A stretch of 47,828 nucleotides of DNA from Streptomyces beijiangensis (GCF_017315755.1 NZ_JAFLRJ010000127.1:1-47828); one strand, 5' to 3'; positions 6,863 through 16,398 are shown, numbered from the stretch's first letter. The notes: generated from the letters alone by a model not told the origin. Numbers and translations are program-made.

Positions 6863-9143
6863 CCTGCCGGTCCTGGTCGTCGTCGTTCCACCGTACGGGC
6901 GAGGGAACGGCGGCGACCGGGGCGGCCTGCTCGGGCATGACCACCGACTCGTCGTGCGTGAGGTCGGGCAGCCACCGCAGCCACTTCGGGAAGTACCAGT
7001 TGCGGTCGCCGAGCAGGGCCATGACCGCCGGGAGCAGCACACCCCGGATGATCGTTGCGTCGATCAGGACGGCGGCCGCCAGGCCCACGCCCATCTGCTT
7101 CATGGACTGCATCGACAGCGTTCCGAAGATCGCGAAGACCGCGACCATGATGACCGCCGCGCTCGTCACCACACCGGCCGTCGTGACGACCCCGTGCCGG
7201 ATCGCTTCCAGGGTGTTCCTGCCCTGCACCCGCGCCTCGCGGATCCGGGAGACCACGAACACGTGGTAGTCCATCGAGAGCCCGAAGAGGATCACGAAGA
7301 GGAACAGCGGCAGCCAGGAGATGATCGCGCCGACCCCCTCGGCGCCGACCAGGGAAGCTCCCCAGCCGTGCTGGAAGACAGCGGTCAGGATGCCGTAGGC
7401 GGCGCCCACCGACAGCAGGTTGAGGACGATCGAGGTGATCGCGATCGTCAGCGAGCGGAAGCAGAGCAGCATCAGCAGGAAGGCGAAGACCACCACGAAG
7501 GCGAAGACCGGGACGACCGAGCCGACGATCTGGTCGTTGAAGTCCTTGGACCCCGCGACACTGCCGGTGATGGGGGCACTCACCCCCGAGACCTTGCCCA
7601 GCGTGTCGGGACGGACGTGGTCACGCAGCAGTGCCAGGCTCTTCTCCGCCTTCTTCTGGTCGGACCCGCCGACCAGCGGCACGTCGATCGTCGCCACGTT
7701 CTGCTGCTTGTGCACGGTCAGCTCCACCGGACCCTGCGAGGCACCCGAACTGACCGCCTGCGTACGGAAGTCGGTGATCGCCTGCCGCACCTCGGGCGCG
7801 TTGATGTCCTTGGCGCTGATCACCACATTGGCCGGGTCGGCGCCGCCGGGGAAGGCCGCGTTGACGCTCTGGTACGTACGGACGATGGGGAGCTTGTCGC
7901 CGAACTCCTGGTCCAGTGTGAGGTTCTGGGTGTGCATGCCCACCGCGGGCAGTGCGATCGCGGCCAGCGCGCCCGCCGCCACGGCCAGGGCGACCTTCGG
8001 CCTGCGCAGTACGGCGCCGAGCACCGCGCGCCAGATCCGGCTCTCGCCGTTGCCGTTGGACTTGCCGCGCTTGGCCCGGTTGAGGAACGGGATGCGCCCC
8101 TTCTCGACCCGCTCGCCGAGCAGCGAGAGCAGCGCGGGCAGTACGGTCACAGAACCGGCCATCGCCACCGCGACCACCATCAGCGAGGCCAGACCCATCG
8201 CCTGGAACTCGGCGAGACCGGTGAAGAGCATCCCCGCCATCGCGACACAGACCGTCACACCGGAGACGATGATCGCCCGCCCCGAGGTGGCCGCCGCGAT
8301 CTTCATCGCGGTCTGCGCATCGCGCCCGGCCTCCCGCTCCTCGCGCTCGCGGCGCAGATAGAACAGGCAGTAGTCGACGCCGACGGCCAGACCGACCAGC
8401 AGCATCACGGAGTTGGCGGTGTCACTCATCGGCATCGCATGGCTGACGACGGCCATCAGGCCCATCGTCGCGATGATCGCCGAGACCGCGAGGGCCACCG
8501 GCAGCAGCGCCGCGACCAGCGCGCCGAAGGCGATCAGCAGGATGCCGAACGCGACCGGTACCGCGGAGAGTTCGGCCTTCTGGAAGTCATTGCCGAACGC
8601 GTCGCTGAACGTCTTGTTCATGCTCGCGCTGCCGATCTCCTCGATCCGCAGCTGCTGGTGCTCGTCCTGGACCTTCTTCACCGCGTCCAGGACCGGCTCG
8701 ATCCGGTCGGACGCCGTGTCGGACTCGCCCTTGACATGGAACTGGACCAGTGCCGAACGCCCGTCCTTGGAGATGGACCTGGTGTCGTACGGAGACTTCA
8801 CCGACTCCACGGCACCGGTGTCCGTGACCGACTTCATCACGGAGTCCACGGCCCGCCGGAACTCGGCGTCGGTGGCCTTGGCCGCCGTCCCCTTCGCCTG
8901 GATCAGCACGGTCTCGCCGGCCGGCTCCTTGAGCCCCGCGTCGTCGATGATGCGCGCGGCGTGGCTGGTCTCGCCGGACAGCTGGTCGCTCTCCTTCACA
9001 TCCGCCCGGCCCACCGCTGTGCCGATCCCCATCGCCAGCACCACGAAGAGCACCCAGATGCCCACCGCGGCCCAGCGGTGCCGGGCGCTCCATCCGCCGG
9101 CCCGGGCGGCTATGCCGCGCACCTTCGTATCCCCAACACCCAT
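6852..9143 (-). CDS. MMPL-family (RND superfamily) transporter
   Basis: A 763-residue membrane protein with the MMPL layout: one N-terminal span (RHRWAAVGIWVLFVVLAMGIG), a large external loop of about 130 residues, a block of five spans containing the VGLAVGVDYCLFYLRR motif, a second external loop, and a second block with LFGLSMDYHVFVVSRIREA. The paired (V/S)DY motifs carry the proton-relay Asp-Tyr of this family. MMPL proteins use the proton gradient to export lipids or small molecules. The C-terminus ends inside a tandem repeat. It is transcribed divergently from the DUF1697 gene. Substrate unknown. Confidence 0.9.
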   Translation of the reverse strand: MGVGDTKVRGIAARAGGWSARHRWAAVGIWVLFVVLAMGIGTAVGRADVKESDQLSGETSHAARIIDDAGLKEPAGETVLIQAKGTAAKATDAEFRRAVDSVMKSVTDTGAVESVKSPYDTRSISKDGRSALVQFHVKGESDTASDRIEPVLDAVKKVQDEHQQLRIEEIGSASMNKTFSDAFGNDFQKAELSAVPVAFGILLIAFGALVAALLPVALAVSAIIATMGLMAVVSHAMPMSDTANSVMLLVGLAVGVDYCLFYLRREREEREAGRDAQTAMKIAAATSGRAIIVSGVTVCVAMAGMLFTGLAEFQAMGLASLMVVAVAMAGSVTVLPALLSLLGERVEKGRIPFLNRAKRGKSNGNGESRIWRAVLGAVLRRPKVALAVAAGALAAIALPAVGMHTQNLTLDQEFGDKLPIVRTYQSVNAAFPGGADPANVVISAKDINAPEVRQAITDFRTQAVSSGASQGPVELTVHKQQNVATIDVPLVGGSDQKKAEKSLALLRDHVRPDTLGKVSGVSAPITGSVAGSKDFNDQIVGSVVPVFAFVVVFAFLLMLLCFRSLTIAITSIVLNLLSVGAAYGILTAVFQHGWGASLVGAEGVGAIISWLPLFLFVILFGLSMDYHVFVVSRIREARVQGRNTLEAIRHGVVTTAGVVTSAAVIMVAVFAIFGTLSMQSMKQMGVGLAAAVLIDATIIRGVLLPAVMALLGDRNWYFPKWLRWLPDLTHDESVVMPEQAAPVAAVPSPVRWNDDDQDRQVRV

Positions 9144-9331
9144 GACGGGCCTGCCCCCTTGTCGGCGGTGGCGGCACTGCGCCGCCTCACATTCCGAAGG
9201 TATGGGCGCGATAAGACCGGATCGTCGTACTCCCTGGTGAACCCAGGGCCCGCTCTCTCCTCCCTGCGGTGGGGGCCCATCCCTACCAGGGCGGACTCGG
9301 GCCCCTTACACGTAAAGCGCGCCGGACCGTC

Positions 9332-9345
9332 TATCTTCTTGCGCA
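9332..9345 (+). promoter_or_regulatory. Candidate leaderless -10 element of the DUF1697 gene
   Basis: TATCTT (9332-9337) precedes the ATG at 9345 by seven bases and no Shine-Dalgarno sequence is visible, suggesting a leaderless transcript. No convincing -35 element is found at 16-18 bp. Confidence 0.35.
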
Positions 9346-9893
9346 TGACGACGACTTACGCGGCGCTGCTGCGCGGCATCAATGTGAGCGGCCACAAAAA
9401 GGTCCCGATGGCTGAGCTCAGAACCTTGCTCACGGAGCTGGGCCACGGCGGGGTCGCGACGTACCTGAACAGCGGAAACGCGGTCTTCACCAGCGACAGC
9501 GACGACCAGGACGCCCTCGCCGCCGGCCTGGAGAGCGCCTTGGAGTCCCACTTCGGGTTCGCCGTGCCCTGCCTGGTGCGCAGCGGCCCCTACCTCCGTG
9601 CGGTCGCCGAAGCGTGCCCCTTCCCTGCCGCCGAGCTGGAGGCCAAGCAGCTCCATGTCACCTACTTCACGGCCCCTGTCACCGGGGAGCGGTTCGCCGG
9701 CATCGACCAACAGGCCTTTCTCCCCGAGGAGTTCCGCCTCGGCGACCGGGCGCTCTACCTCTACGCTCCCGACGGCCTGGGGCGCTCCAAGCTGGCGGAG
9801 GCGCTCGGCAGGCCCGCCGTCAACAAGGGCATCACCGGCACCTCGCGCAACTGGAACACCGTCGTCAAACTCGTGGAGATGACCGGAGGCTGA
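9345..9893 (+). CDS. DUF1697 family protein
   Basis: A 182-residue protein with the opening TTYAALLRGINVSGHKKVPMAELR pattern and YLNSGNAVFTS motif that define DUF1697, and the closing NKGITGTSRNWNTVVKL. The family is widespread in bacteria, is usually monocistronic and has no established function. The ATG at 9345 is the first residue of the conserved domain. A much longer frame open from 6954 is only an antisense shadow of the MMPL gene. Its 3' end overlaps the 3' end of the convergent transglutaminase-like gene by 29 bp. Confidence 0.88.
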   Translation: MTTTYAALLRGINVSGHKKVPMAELRTLLTELGHGGVATYLNSGNAVFTSDSDDQDALAAGLESALESHFGFAVPCLVRSGPYLRAVAEACPFPAAELEAKQLHVTYFTAPVTGERFAGIDQQAFLPEEFRLGDRALYLYAPDGLGRSKLAEALGRPAVNKGITGTSRNWNTVVKLVEMTGG

Positions 9894-10746
9894 CCTTGCG
9901 CACGCCGCCGTAGGTGGTGTGCGAAGTGATCTCGGCCGGAGTGCGCAGCCCGGCGTTCCGCTCGTGGAGCTCCAGCAGGCCGGTGAGCGGGCCGCCCCGC
10001 ACTTCGGCCTCCGCGACTGTGTCGAGGAGCGTCAACTCCTCTTTGGAGAGGACCAGTTCGGGCTGGTCCGTCAGGCCCCAGGCGTCCCAGGGCAGCACCT
10101 CGACGCGGCAGAGCGCCGCCAGGTCCCGTACGACATCGCTCCGTACGAACCAGGCGCCGGAAAGGCCGATGACCTGCACCCCGAAAGTCCCGGGGTCGGC
10201 CTCTTCGCGCCGGATGCGCCGCCAGGCCTCGCCCGCCACGAGGAACTGGTCGCGCGGTACGTCCAGCGGGTCGAAGCCGGTGTCGTACACCCCGGGCAGC
10301 TGCGGGTCGGCCAGCCGCCAGCCGCGCCCGCCGTCCCAGTACTCCGTCACCCAGTGGTCCTCGAAGGCGCCGGGCGCGAAGTACGCGGCGAACCCGCACC
10401 GGACCCGGGCCGGGATCCCCGACGCCCGCAGCAGGGTGCAGAGCAGCAGCGCGAAGTCCCGGCAGGTGCCCGCGAACCTTTCCTCCGGGGCGCGTGCCCC
10501 GGTGAGCGGCCGCGGGCTGCGGGCACGCAGCACGCCGAGGATGTCGGCGGCGTACCGCGTCTCGGCCTCGTCACGGCGGTCCTCGGGCAGGGTGAAGCCG
10601 AAGAGGGCGCCTTCCTCGCGGTGGATGAGCACGTTCCGTACGAGCGCGGCGAGCTCGCGCGCGGTGCCTGCGGGGACAGTGGAGCAGGGGTCGCTGAACA
10701 CGCTCTGGGTGCGGTAGAAGTCCAGTTCGTCCGCGCTGACGGTCAT
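9865..10746 (-). CDS. Transglutaminase-like (papain-fold) domain protein
   Basis: A 293-residue protein with a transglutaminase-like catalytic triad: C95 in AGTCRDFALLLCTLLRASGIPARVR, H131 in FEDHWVTEYW, and D147 in WRLADPQL. This fold covers proteases, amide-transfer enzymes and hydrolases; the reaction is not determined. There is no signal peptide, so it is likely cytosolic. The ATG at 10746 is preferred over one twelve codons upstream because GAGGAGAGACC stands just before it. The C-terminal 100 residues have no motif I recognise. The next minus-strand gene upstream, the aldo/keto reductase, is about 100 bp away, so co-transcription is possible. Confidence 0.85.
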   Translation of the reverse strand: MTVSADELDFYRTQSVFSDPCSTVPAGTARELAALVRNVLIHREEGALFGFTLPEDRRDEAETRYAADILGVLRARSPRPLTGARAPEERFAGTCRDFALLLCTLLRASGIPARVRCGFAAYFAPGAFEDHWVTEYWDGGRGWRLADPQLPGVYDTGFDPLDVPRDQFLVAGEAWRRIRREEADPGTFGVQVIGLSGAWFVRSDVVRDLAALCRVEVLPWDAWGLTDQPELVLSKEELTLLDTVAEAEVRGGPLTGLLELHERNAGLRTPAEITSHTTYGGVRKVSLRSSPRV

Positions 10747-10845
10747 GGTCTCTCCTCGGTTCGGCCGACTGCGCCCGAGCATGAGCTCTGTCCCAGGGGC
10801 AGGGTCAACGCCGGGCCGCCCTGATCACCGCCGAGGTGCGCGCTG

Positions 10846-11688
10846 TCACAGCTTGTCCAGCTCCTTCATCTCGTCCTCGGACAGGCGCAGATCGGCCGCG
10901 GCCAGGTTCTCGTCCAGGTGAGTGAGCGAACCGGTGCCGGGTGTCGGCAGCGTGACGGGGGAGTGGTGCAGCAGCCAGGCAAGGGCGAGTTGGCCCCGGC
11001 TCGCGCCGTGACGGTCGGCGACGGCTGAGAGTGTCGATGAGGCCTCGCCGGTCAAGGCGCCGTTGGCCAGCGGGAACCAGGGCAGAAAGGCGAGGCCGTG
11101 CGCCTCGCACACCTTCAGGACGTCCGCCGACTCGCGGTCGACGAGGTTGAAGCGGTTCTGTACCGCGGCGATCCCGGTCAGGGAGAGCGCCTGCTCCAGC
11201 CGGTCGGCGGTGAGCGTGTCCAGACCGATGTGCCGGATCTTACCCTCCTGGCGGAGAGCGTCCAGGGTGCCCAGCTGGTCGGCCATCGGGACCTCCGGGT
11301 CGAGGCGGTGCAGCTGGTAGAGGTCGATGGTGTCGGTGCGCAGACGCCGCAGGCTCGCCTCGCACATGGCGCGCAGCTGCTCGGGCCGGCCGGCGATGTG
11401 CCAGGCGTCGGGACCCGTACGGACGACCCCGCCCTTGGTCGCGATCACCAGGTCGCCGGGGTACGGGTGGAGCGCCTCGGCGATCAGCTCCTCGGCCACG
11501 TCCGGGCCGTAGTTGTCGGCGGTGTCGATGAGCGTGACCCCGCGTGCGACGGCCCTGCGCAGTACGGCGAGCGCGTCCTGGCGGTCGCCGCGCGCGCCCC
11601 AGTAGCCGGGGCCCGCCAGCTGGGCCGTGCCGTATCCGAGGCGCCGTACAGGCAGGTCCCCACCGAGCAGAAAGCTTTCCTGGAACAT
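10846..11688 (-). CDS. Aldo/keto reductase
   Basis: A 280-residue NADPH-dependent oxidoreductase of the AKR superfamily with the catalytic tetrad D55 and Y60 (LIDTADNYG), K85 (VIATKGG) and H127 (IDLYQLHRLD). The barrel pattern continues through GIAAVQNRFNLVDRE and PGTGSLTHLDENLAA, the cofactor-binding end. It reduces carbonyl substrates; the physiological one is unknown. Length is short but within the YdbC/PdxI-like subgroup. It is transcribed divergently from the secreted-protein gene at 11830, and a 19-bp palindrome lies between them. Confidence 0.9.
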   Translation of the reverse strand: MFQESFLLGGDLPVRRLGYGTAQLAGPGYWGARGDRQDALAVLRRAVARGVTLIDTADNYGPDVAEELIAEALHPYPGDLVIATKGGVVRTGPDAWHIAGRPEQLRAMCEASLRRLRTDTIDLYQLHRLDPEVPMADQLGTLDALRQEGKIRHIGLDTLTADRLEQALSLTGIAAVQNRFNLVDRESADVLKVCEAHGLAFLPWFPLANGALTGEASSTLSAVADRHGASRGQLALAWLLHHSPVTLPTPGTGSLTHLDENLAAADLRLSEDEMKELDKL

Positions 11689-11759
11689 GCACCGACGCTA
11701 TCCGACGGTGCGGGAGAGCCATTTCGACAGTAACGAACAGAAACTTTCCCGGCCCCCTT

Positions 11760-11778
11760 GCGGTCGCATAGCAACCGC
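11760..11778. promoter_or_regulatory. 19-bp imperfect palindrome in a divergent intergenic region
   Basis: GCGGTCGCATAGCAACCGC reads nearly the same on both strands (perfect 5-bp outer arms GCGGT/ACCGC plus inner GC pairs). It overlaps a weak -35-like TTGCGG (11758-11763), followed 16 bp later by TACATG (11780-11785), in front of the secreted-protein gene. It has the size of a dimeric repressor site; the binding protein is unknown. Confidence 0.35.
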
Positions 11779-11829
11779 TTACATGCTGCCCGTGTCCCCC
11801 TCGCTGTGCCCCACCCCAGGAGGAATGGC

Positions 11830-12582
11830 ATGACCCCTTTCGGTAGGTTTGTGATGGTGGCCGGTGCGGCCGGGCTGCTGGTGCTCGGTACGGCAGGACA
11901 GTCGTGGGCCTCCACGCCGACGAGCAGCTGGACCACCGGCGCCCCCACTCCGGTGACCGAGTTGGAGCTCCCGATGGCCTTCCAGTCGGCGCCCGACGCG
12001 GCCGGCATGTACTTCGCGTACTACACGACGCTGGAGAGCGGCACGCGACCGTACGCGGGCTTCCAGCCCAAGCCGGCGGACGCGGACGGAAACCCCACCC
12101 TGCAGGCGGTGTTCAGCTCCTTCAACGCCGCTGCCACCACCACGGACAGCCACTGCAGCCCCGGCGCGGACGGAGGCGCGGGCGTGAGCTGCGCGGTCCG
12201 GTTCCCGTACGCCAAGGGCACGATGTACACCCTCGACCTCAAGCGCGCGAGCGTCACCGGGGACACCCAGCTGATGACGGGTGACGTCGTGAACACCTCG
12301 ACCGGCGCCGTGGTCGCCCACATCGGGAGCTTCTCCCTGCCCGCGACCTCTGGCCGGTTCAAGAAGTCCGACGGCGGATTCATCGAGCCGTATCTGACCG
12401 CGGGCTGCAGCCAGCAGGTCACCGTGACGTACGGGGTGCCGGTCGGCACGGAGGCCGGTGTCAGCTCCACGGCCACCCTGCCCACCGTCACCGACCCCGC
12501 TTCGGGCAGCTGCCTGAGCACCGCGGCGACCACCACCAGCCAGGGCCGGCAGGTCACGGTGACCGGGAACGCCTTCGGGTAA
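11830..12582 (+). CDS. Secreted protein of unknown function
   Basis: A 250-residue protein with a Sec signal peptide: a short positive N-terminus (MTPFGRF), a hydrophobic core (VMVAGAAGLLVLGTAG) and an Ala-x-Ala type site near QSWAS. The mature part is rich in Ser, Thr, Gly and short hydrophobic alternations (beta-type) and has three cysteines (HCSPG, SCAVRF, GCSQQ) plus one near the end (GSCLS) that could form disulfides. I recognise no catalytic motif. The ATG at 11830 follows an AGGAGGA at 7-bp spacing, better than upstream starts in the same frame. It probably stands alone. Confidence 0.75.
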   Translation: MTPFGRFVMVAGAAGLLVLGTAGQSWASTPTSSWTTGAPTPVTELELPMAFQSAPDAAGMYFAYYTTLESGTRPYAGFQPKPADADGNPTLQAVFSSFNAAATTTDSHCSPGADGGAGVSCAVRFPYAKGTMYTLDLKRASVTGDTQLMTGDVVNTSTGAVVAHIGSFSLPATSGRFKKSDGGFIEPYLTAGCSQQVTVTYGVPVGTEAGVSSTATLPTVTDPASGSCLSTAATTTSQGRQVTVTGNAFG

Positions 12583-12657
12583 GGCATGACACGGCCACCG
12601 TTGCCCGGCCGCGATCCGCCTCCGTAGGCTGGCCGTTCGCCGACGATCGGAGAACTG

Positions 12658-13665
12658 ATGCGCTACATCATCATCGGGGCGGGGGCCGTCGGCGGAGTCG
12701 TCGGCGGCCGGCTGGCGGAGAGTGGCATCGACGTCGTCCTCGTGGCGCGCGGGGCGCACTACGAGGCGATCCGCTCGGACGGCCTGCGGGTCGAGGGCCA
12801 CGAGGGGACGCGCACGCATCCGCTGCCCGTGGTCAGGGGGCCCGAGGAGCTCGAACTCGGCCCGGACGACGTGCTGTTCCTCGCCGTGAAGACCCAGGAC
12901 AGCGTCGCCGCCCTCGACGCCTGGGCCGGCCGCCCGGTCGCGGGCGGCGGCACGGCGGGTGAGCGCCTGCCGGTGGTCTGCGCGCAGAACGGCGTCGAGG
13001 GCGAGCGCCTCGCGCTGCGCCGCTTCCGCCGGGTGTACGGAATATGCGTCTGGCTCCCCGCGACCTTCCTGGAGCCGGGCCACGTCGGGGCGAAGGGCTT
13101 CCCCCTCGCCGGGATGCTGCACATCGGCCGCTACCCCTCGGGGGTCGACGAGACGGCGTACGCGATCTCCCGCGACCTGGAGAAGGCGCCCTTCGAATCG
13201 CCCGTGGTCCCCGACGTCATGCGCTGGAAGTACGGCAAGCTCGTGGGCAACATAGGCAACGCCATGGAGGCGGCCTGCGGCGCCATGCGCGAGGAGATGC
13301 TCCCGCTCTACGTGCGTGCCCAGGCCGAGGGCCGGGCGGTCCTCGCCGCGGCCGGGATCGACATGGTCTCCGAGGAGGAGTCGCGGAGGACGCGCGGCGA
13401 CAAGATCGGCTTCAAGGTCGTCGGCGGCCCGCCGCGCAGCGCCGGCTCCTCCTGGCAGTCCCTCAGCAGGGGTACGGGCACGATCGAGGCCGACTACCTC
13501 AACGGCGAGATCGCGCTCCTCGGCCGGCTCCACGGGGTGCCGACCCCGGTCAACGACGTACTGCAGCGCGTGGCCAACGCGTTCGCGCGCGAGCGCAGGG
13601 AGGCGGGCTCGATGCCGGTCGCCGAGCTCGTGGCGCTGGTGGACGCGGAGGCCCCGCACAGCTAA
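12658..13665 (+). CDS. 2-dehydropantoate 2-reductase family protein (ketopantoate reductase-like)
   Basis: A 335-residue Rossmann-fold oxidoreductase beginning with the dinucleotide motif GAGAVGGVVGG (residues 7-17). FLAVKTQD lies mid N-domain, and the helical C-terminal ApbA domain contains the conserved KYGKLVGNIGNAMEAACG. True PanE reduces ketopantoate to pantoate for coenzyme A synthesis. The gene stands apart from other pantothenate genes and the family has paralogues acting on other 2-keto substrates, so the substrate is not assured. GGAG precedes the ATG at 12658. Confidence 0.82.
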   Translation: MRYIIIGAGAVGGVVGGRLAESGIDVVLVARGAHYEAIRSDGLRVEGHEGTRTHPLPVVRGPEELELGPDDVLFLAVKTQDSVAALDAWAGRPVAGGGTAGERLPVVCAQNGVEGERLALRRFRRVYGICVWLPATFLEPGHVGAKGFPLAGMLHIGRYPSGVDETAYAISRDLEKAPFESPVVPDVMRWKYGKLVGNIGNAMEAACGAMREEMLPLYVRAQAEGRAVLAAAGIDMVSEEESRRTRGDKIGFKVVGGPPRSAGSSWQSLSRGTGTIEADYLNGEIALLGRLHGVPTPVNDVLQRVANAFARERREAGSMPVAELVALVDAEAPHS

Positions 13666-13722
13666 TGCTCCGATGAGTGGGTCAATTTATGGAGGTTCTC
13701 TGCGGCGCTGCTGACAAAATCA

Positions 13723-13752
13723 TTGACCGTGCCACGTCAGCCATCCTACCTT
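13723..13752 (+). promoter_or_regulatory. Candidate sigma-70-type promoter of the beta-helix protein gene
   Basis: TTGACC (13723-13728), an 18-bp spacer and TACCTT (13747-13752) lie about 37 bp upstream of the ATG at 13789, in a 120-bp intergenic stretch that is AT-richer than its surroundings. Confidence 0.5.
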
Positions 13753-13788
13753 TCGCGTATCTTACGAGGCTGACCCACGGGAGTGAAC

Positions 13789-16398
13789 ATGCCCGCACCC
13801 CGAAGAGCCGCGCTCGTCGCGGCCCTCGCGGCTGTACTGACGCTCGGTGTTCCCCAGGGCCTGACCGCGGCGGGAGCCGCCTCCGCGCACACGGCCGACG
13901 TCTATGTCTCGCCGTACGGCAACGACCACGGCCAGGGCACCGCCCACCACCCGGTCCGTACGCTCGAACGCGCCAGGGACCTGGCCCGCGCCAGGTCCGC
14001 CCACTACGACGGCGACCTCACCGTCCGCCTCGCATCCGGTACGTACCGCATGACCAAGCCCCTCGTCCTGGACGCCAGGGACTCCGGCCGCAACGGTCAC
14101 CGGATCGTCTGGCAGGGCACCGGATCCACCGTCATCAGCGGCGGCAAGCAGGTCGAGGGATGGCGCCCGGTCCACGGCCGCCCCGGTCTCTACTCCGCGC
14201 CCGCACCTCAAGGCCTCACCGACACACGGCAGTTGTACGTCGACGGAGTGCGCGCCCAGCGCGCCAGAGGCGAGGTCCCCGTCGGGCTGACCGTCACCCC
14301 CACCGGCTACACCGCGTCCGCCGACACGATCTCCCACTGGCGTCACCCCTCCGACGCCGAATTCGTCTACACCAGCGGCGAAGAGCTCTGGAACGTCGAG
14401 CGCAACGGCCTCGGCCAGTGGACCGAGCCGCGCTGCCGCATCGCGGCGGCCGAGGGCACCGCCCTCACCATGGTCCAGCCGTGCTGGGACAACTCCAACA
14501 AGCGGGTGGAGTTCCCCGACATCCCCGGCCGCACGGTCTCGATGGTCGGCCCCGGCAAGCTCACCAACGGCGGCAAGGCCTCGTACATCGAGAACGCCTA
14601 TGAACTCCTCGACCAGCCGGGCGAGTGGTACCTGGACCGCTCGTCGCACCGGGTCTACTACCTGCCCCGCAAGGGCGAGGACCTGCGCCACGCGGACGTC
14701 GAGGCCGCAGCGGCCGAGAAGCTCGTCGATGGCCGGGGCACCGCCGCCGCCCCGGTCCACGATGTCGCCTTCCAGGGGCTGCAGTTCAGTTACGCGACCT
14801 GGCTGACCCCCTCGCAGCCCGAGGGCTTCTCCGAGATCCAGGCCGGCTACACCGTCACCGGGCCGACGGGCTGGGCCACCCAGGGCCTGTGCGGATTCGT
14901 CGAGGGCGGCAGCTGCCCCTTCGCGTCCTGGACCAAGATGCCGGGCAACCTCTCCTTCACGTACGGACAGCGCATCACCTTCGACGACAGCCGGTTCACC
15001 CACCTCGGTGCGGCCGGGCTCGAACTGGGCACGGGAACAACCGACTCCCGGGTCCGCGGCAGCGTCTTCACCGACATCTCCGGCAACGGCATCGAGATCG
15101 GCGGAGTCGACGGCCAGACCCCGGCCAGCGGCGTGGAAGTGACGAACAATCATCTCTACGGACTGCCCCGCGAATTCCATGGCGCGGTCGGCATCCTCAA
15201 CGGCTACACACAGCACAACACCATCGCGCACAACCAGCTCGACCACCTCGCCTACAGCGCCATCTCCATGGGCTGGGGCGGCTGGCCCGACAAGATCGGC
15301 TCGCCCGCGACACCGAACGCCAGCCATGACAACGCGGTGCGCGACAACCTCATCTTCGACTACATGCAGATGCTCGACGACGGCGGCGGCATCTACACCC
15401 AGGGCCTGACCGGCACCTCGCTGACCGACGGCGAGAAGGTCACCGGCAATGTCATCAACGACCAGTGGGGCCTGGGCAAGAGCGTCTACACCGACAACGG
15501 CTGCACGTACGAGACCGTCGAGGGCAACGTCCTGTACGGCGCCTCCTACGCCAACGTCGCCAGCAGTCACACCGACTACCGCGACCAGCTCGGCAACAAG
15601 GACCCCACCCTCGTCAAGGGCAACTGGTGGGAGGAGGGCACCGCTGACGGCGACAACAAGGGCCTGGTGACCGCCGGGAACCACATCATCACCAGCCCCG
15701 CCGATGCCCCGGCCGCAGTCATCGCCGACGCCGGCCTCGAACCCGCCTACCGGAACATCCTCTCCCTGCGGACCGGCGCGGTCTCCGCACCCGAGGCGCC
15801 CTCCCGCATCGGCACCAGCACCGCCGGGGCGGACGCCCTGCTCGTCACCTTCAACCCGTCCTACGTGGACGGCGGTTCACCCCTCACCGGCTACACGGCG
15901 CACGCGCTGCGGGCGGACGGCACCGAGGCGGGCGCGGCGACGGTCAGTGCCGCCGACTTCAAGCGGCTGGCGTACGTACGGATCGACGGGCTCACCGGCG
16001 GTCCCTTCACGGTGACGGTCACCGCCACCAACGCCCACGGCACCAGCGCACCCTCCCTCGCCTCGGCCCCGCTCGCTCCGACGGCGGTCACGGCCCTGTC
16101 GGCCGTACCGACCGGGGCGAAACTGCGGACGTCGGCGAACGCGGTGACCGTGGTCTGGACGCCGCCCGCGAAGATGGGCGACGCCAAGATCATCGGCTAC
16201 CGGCTCACGGTCTCCGACGGAAGGACGATCGAGGTCAACGGCCGCGACACTCTGGTCACCCAGCCCACCGCCAAGGGCATGTTCCGGGTGGTCGGCGGGC
16301 TGACGCCCGGGACCAAGTACACCGTCAAGGTCTCCGCGGTGACCGCGGCAGGCGAAGGACCGGCCGCGACGGCGACCGGGACGACCACGGCGGGGTGA
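13789..16398 (+). CDS. Large secreted right-handed beta-helix protein with fibronectin type III domains
   Basis: An 869-residue exported protein. Residues 1-30 form a signal peptide (RRAALVAALAAVLTLGVPQGL). The next part opens with DVYVSPYGNDHGQGT, the start of many pectate-lyase-like beta-helix proteins. Residues to about 640 show repeated short strands with stacked Asn/Gly turns (GNGIEIGG, NNHLYG, HNTIAHNQLDHLAYSAISMG). Two FN3-like domains follow (VTFNPSYVDGGSPLTGYTA and VVWTPPAKMGDAKIIGYRL, ending in GLTPGTKYTVKVSA). It probably binds or cleaves an extracellular polysaccharide, by family analogy; no catalytic residue set is identified. GGGAG stands five bases before the ATG at 13789. It converges with the chelatase gene. 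Confidence 0.85.
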   Translation: MPAPRRAALVAALAAVLTLGVPQGLTAAGAASAHTADVYVSPYGNDHGQGTAHHPVRTLERARDLARARSAHYDGDLTVRLASGTYRMTKPLVLDARDSGRNGHRIVWQGTGSTVISGGKQVEGWRPVHGRPGLYSAPAPQGLTDTRQLYVDGVRAQRARGEVPVGLTVTPTGYTASADTISHWRHPSDAEFVYTSGEELWNVERNGLGQWTEPRCRIAAAEGTALTMVQPCWDNSNKRVEFPDIPGRTVSMVGPGKLTNGGKASYIENAYELLDQPGEWYLDRSSHRVYYLPRKGEDLRHADVEAAAAEKLVDGRGTAAAPVHDVAFQGLQFSYATWLTPSQPEGFSEIQAGYTVTGPTGWATQGLCGFVEGGSCPFASWTKMPGNLSFTYGQRITFDDSRFTHLGAAGLELGTGTTDSRVRGSVFTDISGNGIEIGGVDGQTPASGVEVTNNHLYGLPREFHGAVGILNGYTQHNTIAHNQLDHLAYSAISMGWGGWPDKIGSPATPNASHDNAVRDNLIFDYMQMLDDGGGIYTQGLTGTSLTDGEKVTGNVINDQWGLGKSVYTDNGCTYETVEGNVLYGASYANVASSHTDYRDQLGNKDPTLVKGNWWEEGTADGDNKGLVTAGNHIITSPADAPAAVIADAGLEPAYRNILSLRTGAVSAPEAPSRIGTSTAGADALLVTFNPSYVDGGSPLTGYTAHALRADGTEAGAATVSAADFKRLAYVRIDGLTGGPFTVTVTATNAHGTSAPSLASAPLAPTAVTALSAVPTGAKLRTSANAVTVVWTPPAKMGDAKIIGYRLTVSDGRTIEVNGRDTLVTQPTAKGMFRVVGGLTPGTKYTVKVSAVTAAGEGPAATATGTTTAG

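Noticed and set aside
9232..9248. CCCTGG-N5-CCAGGG as terminator or operator in the MMPL/DUF1697 gap
   Set aside because: Short GC-rich inverted repeats are frequent by chance here, it has no T-run and it is not aligned with a promoter element.
6954..9344. Very long plus-strand open frame leading into the DUF1697 gene
   Set aside because: It is antisense to the MMPL transporter, has Arg/Gln/His/Asp-rich, low-complexity composition typical of shadow frames in high-GC DNA, and DUF1697 homology begins exactly at ATG 9345.
13762..15684. Long minus-strand frame opposite the beta-helix protein
   Set aside because: Antisense shadow with no motifs; the plus-strand gene has a signal peptide, ribosome-binding site and FN3 domains.
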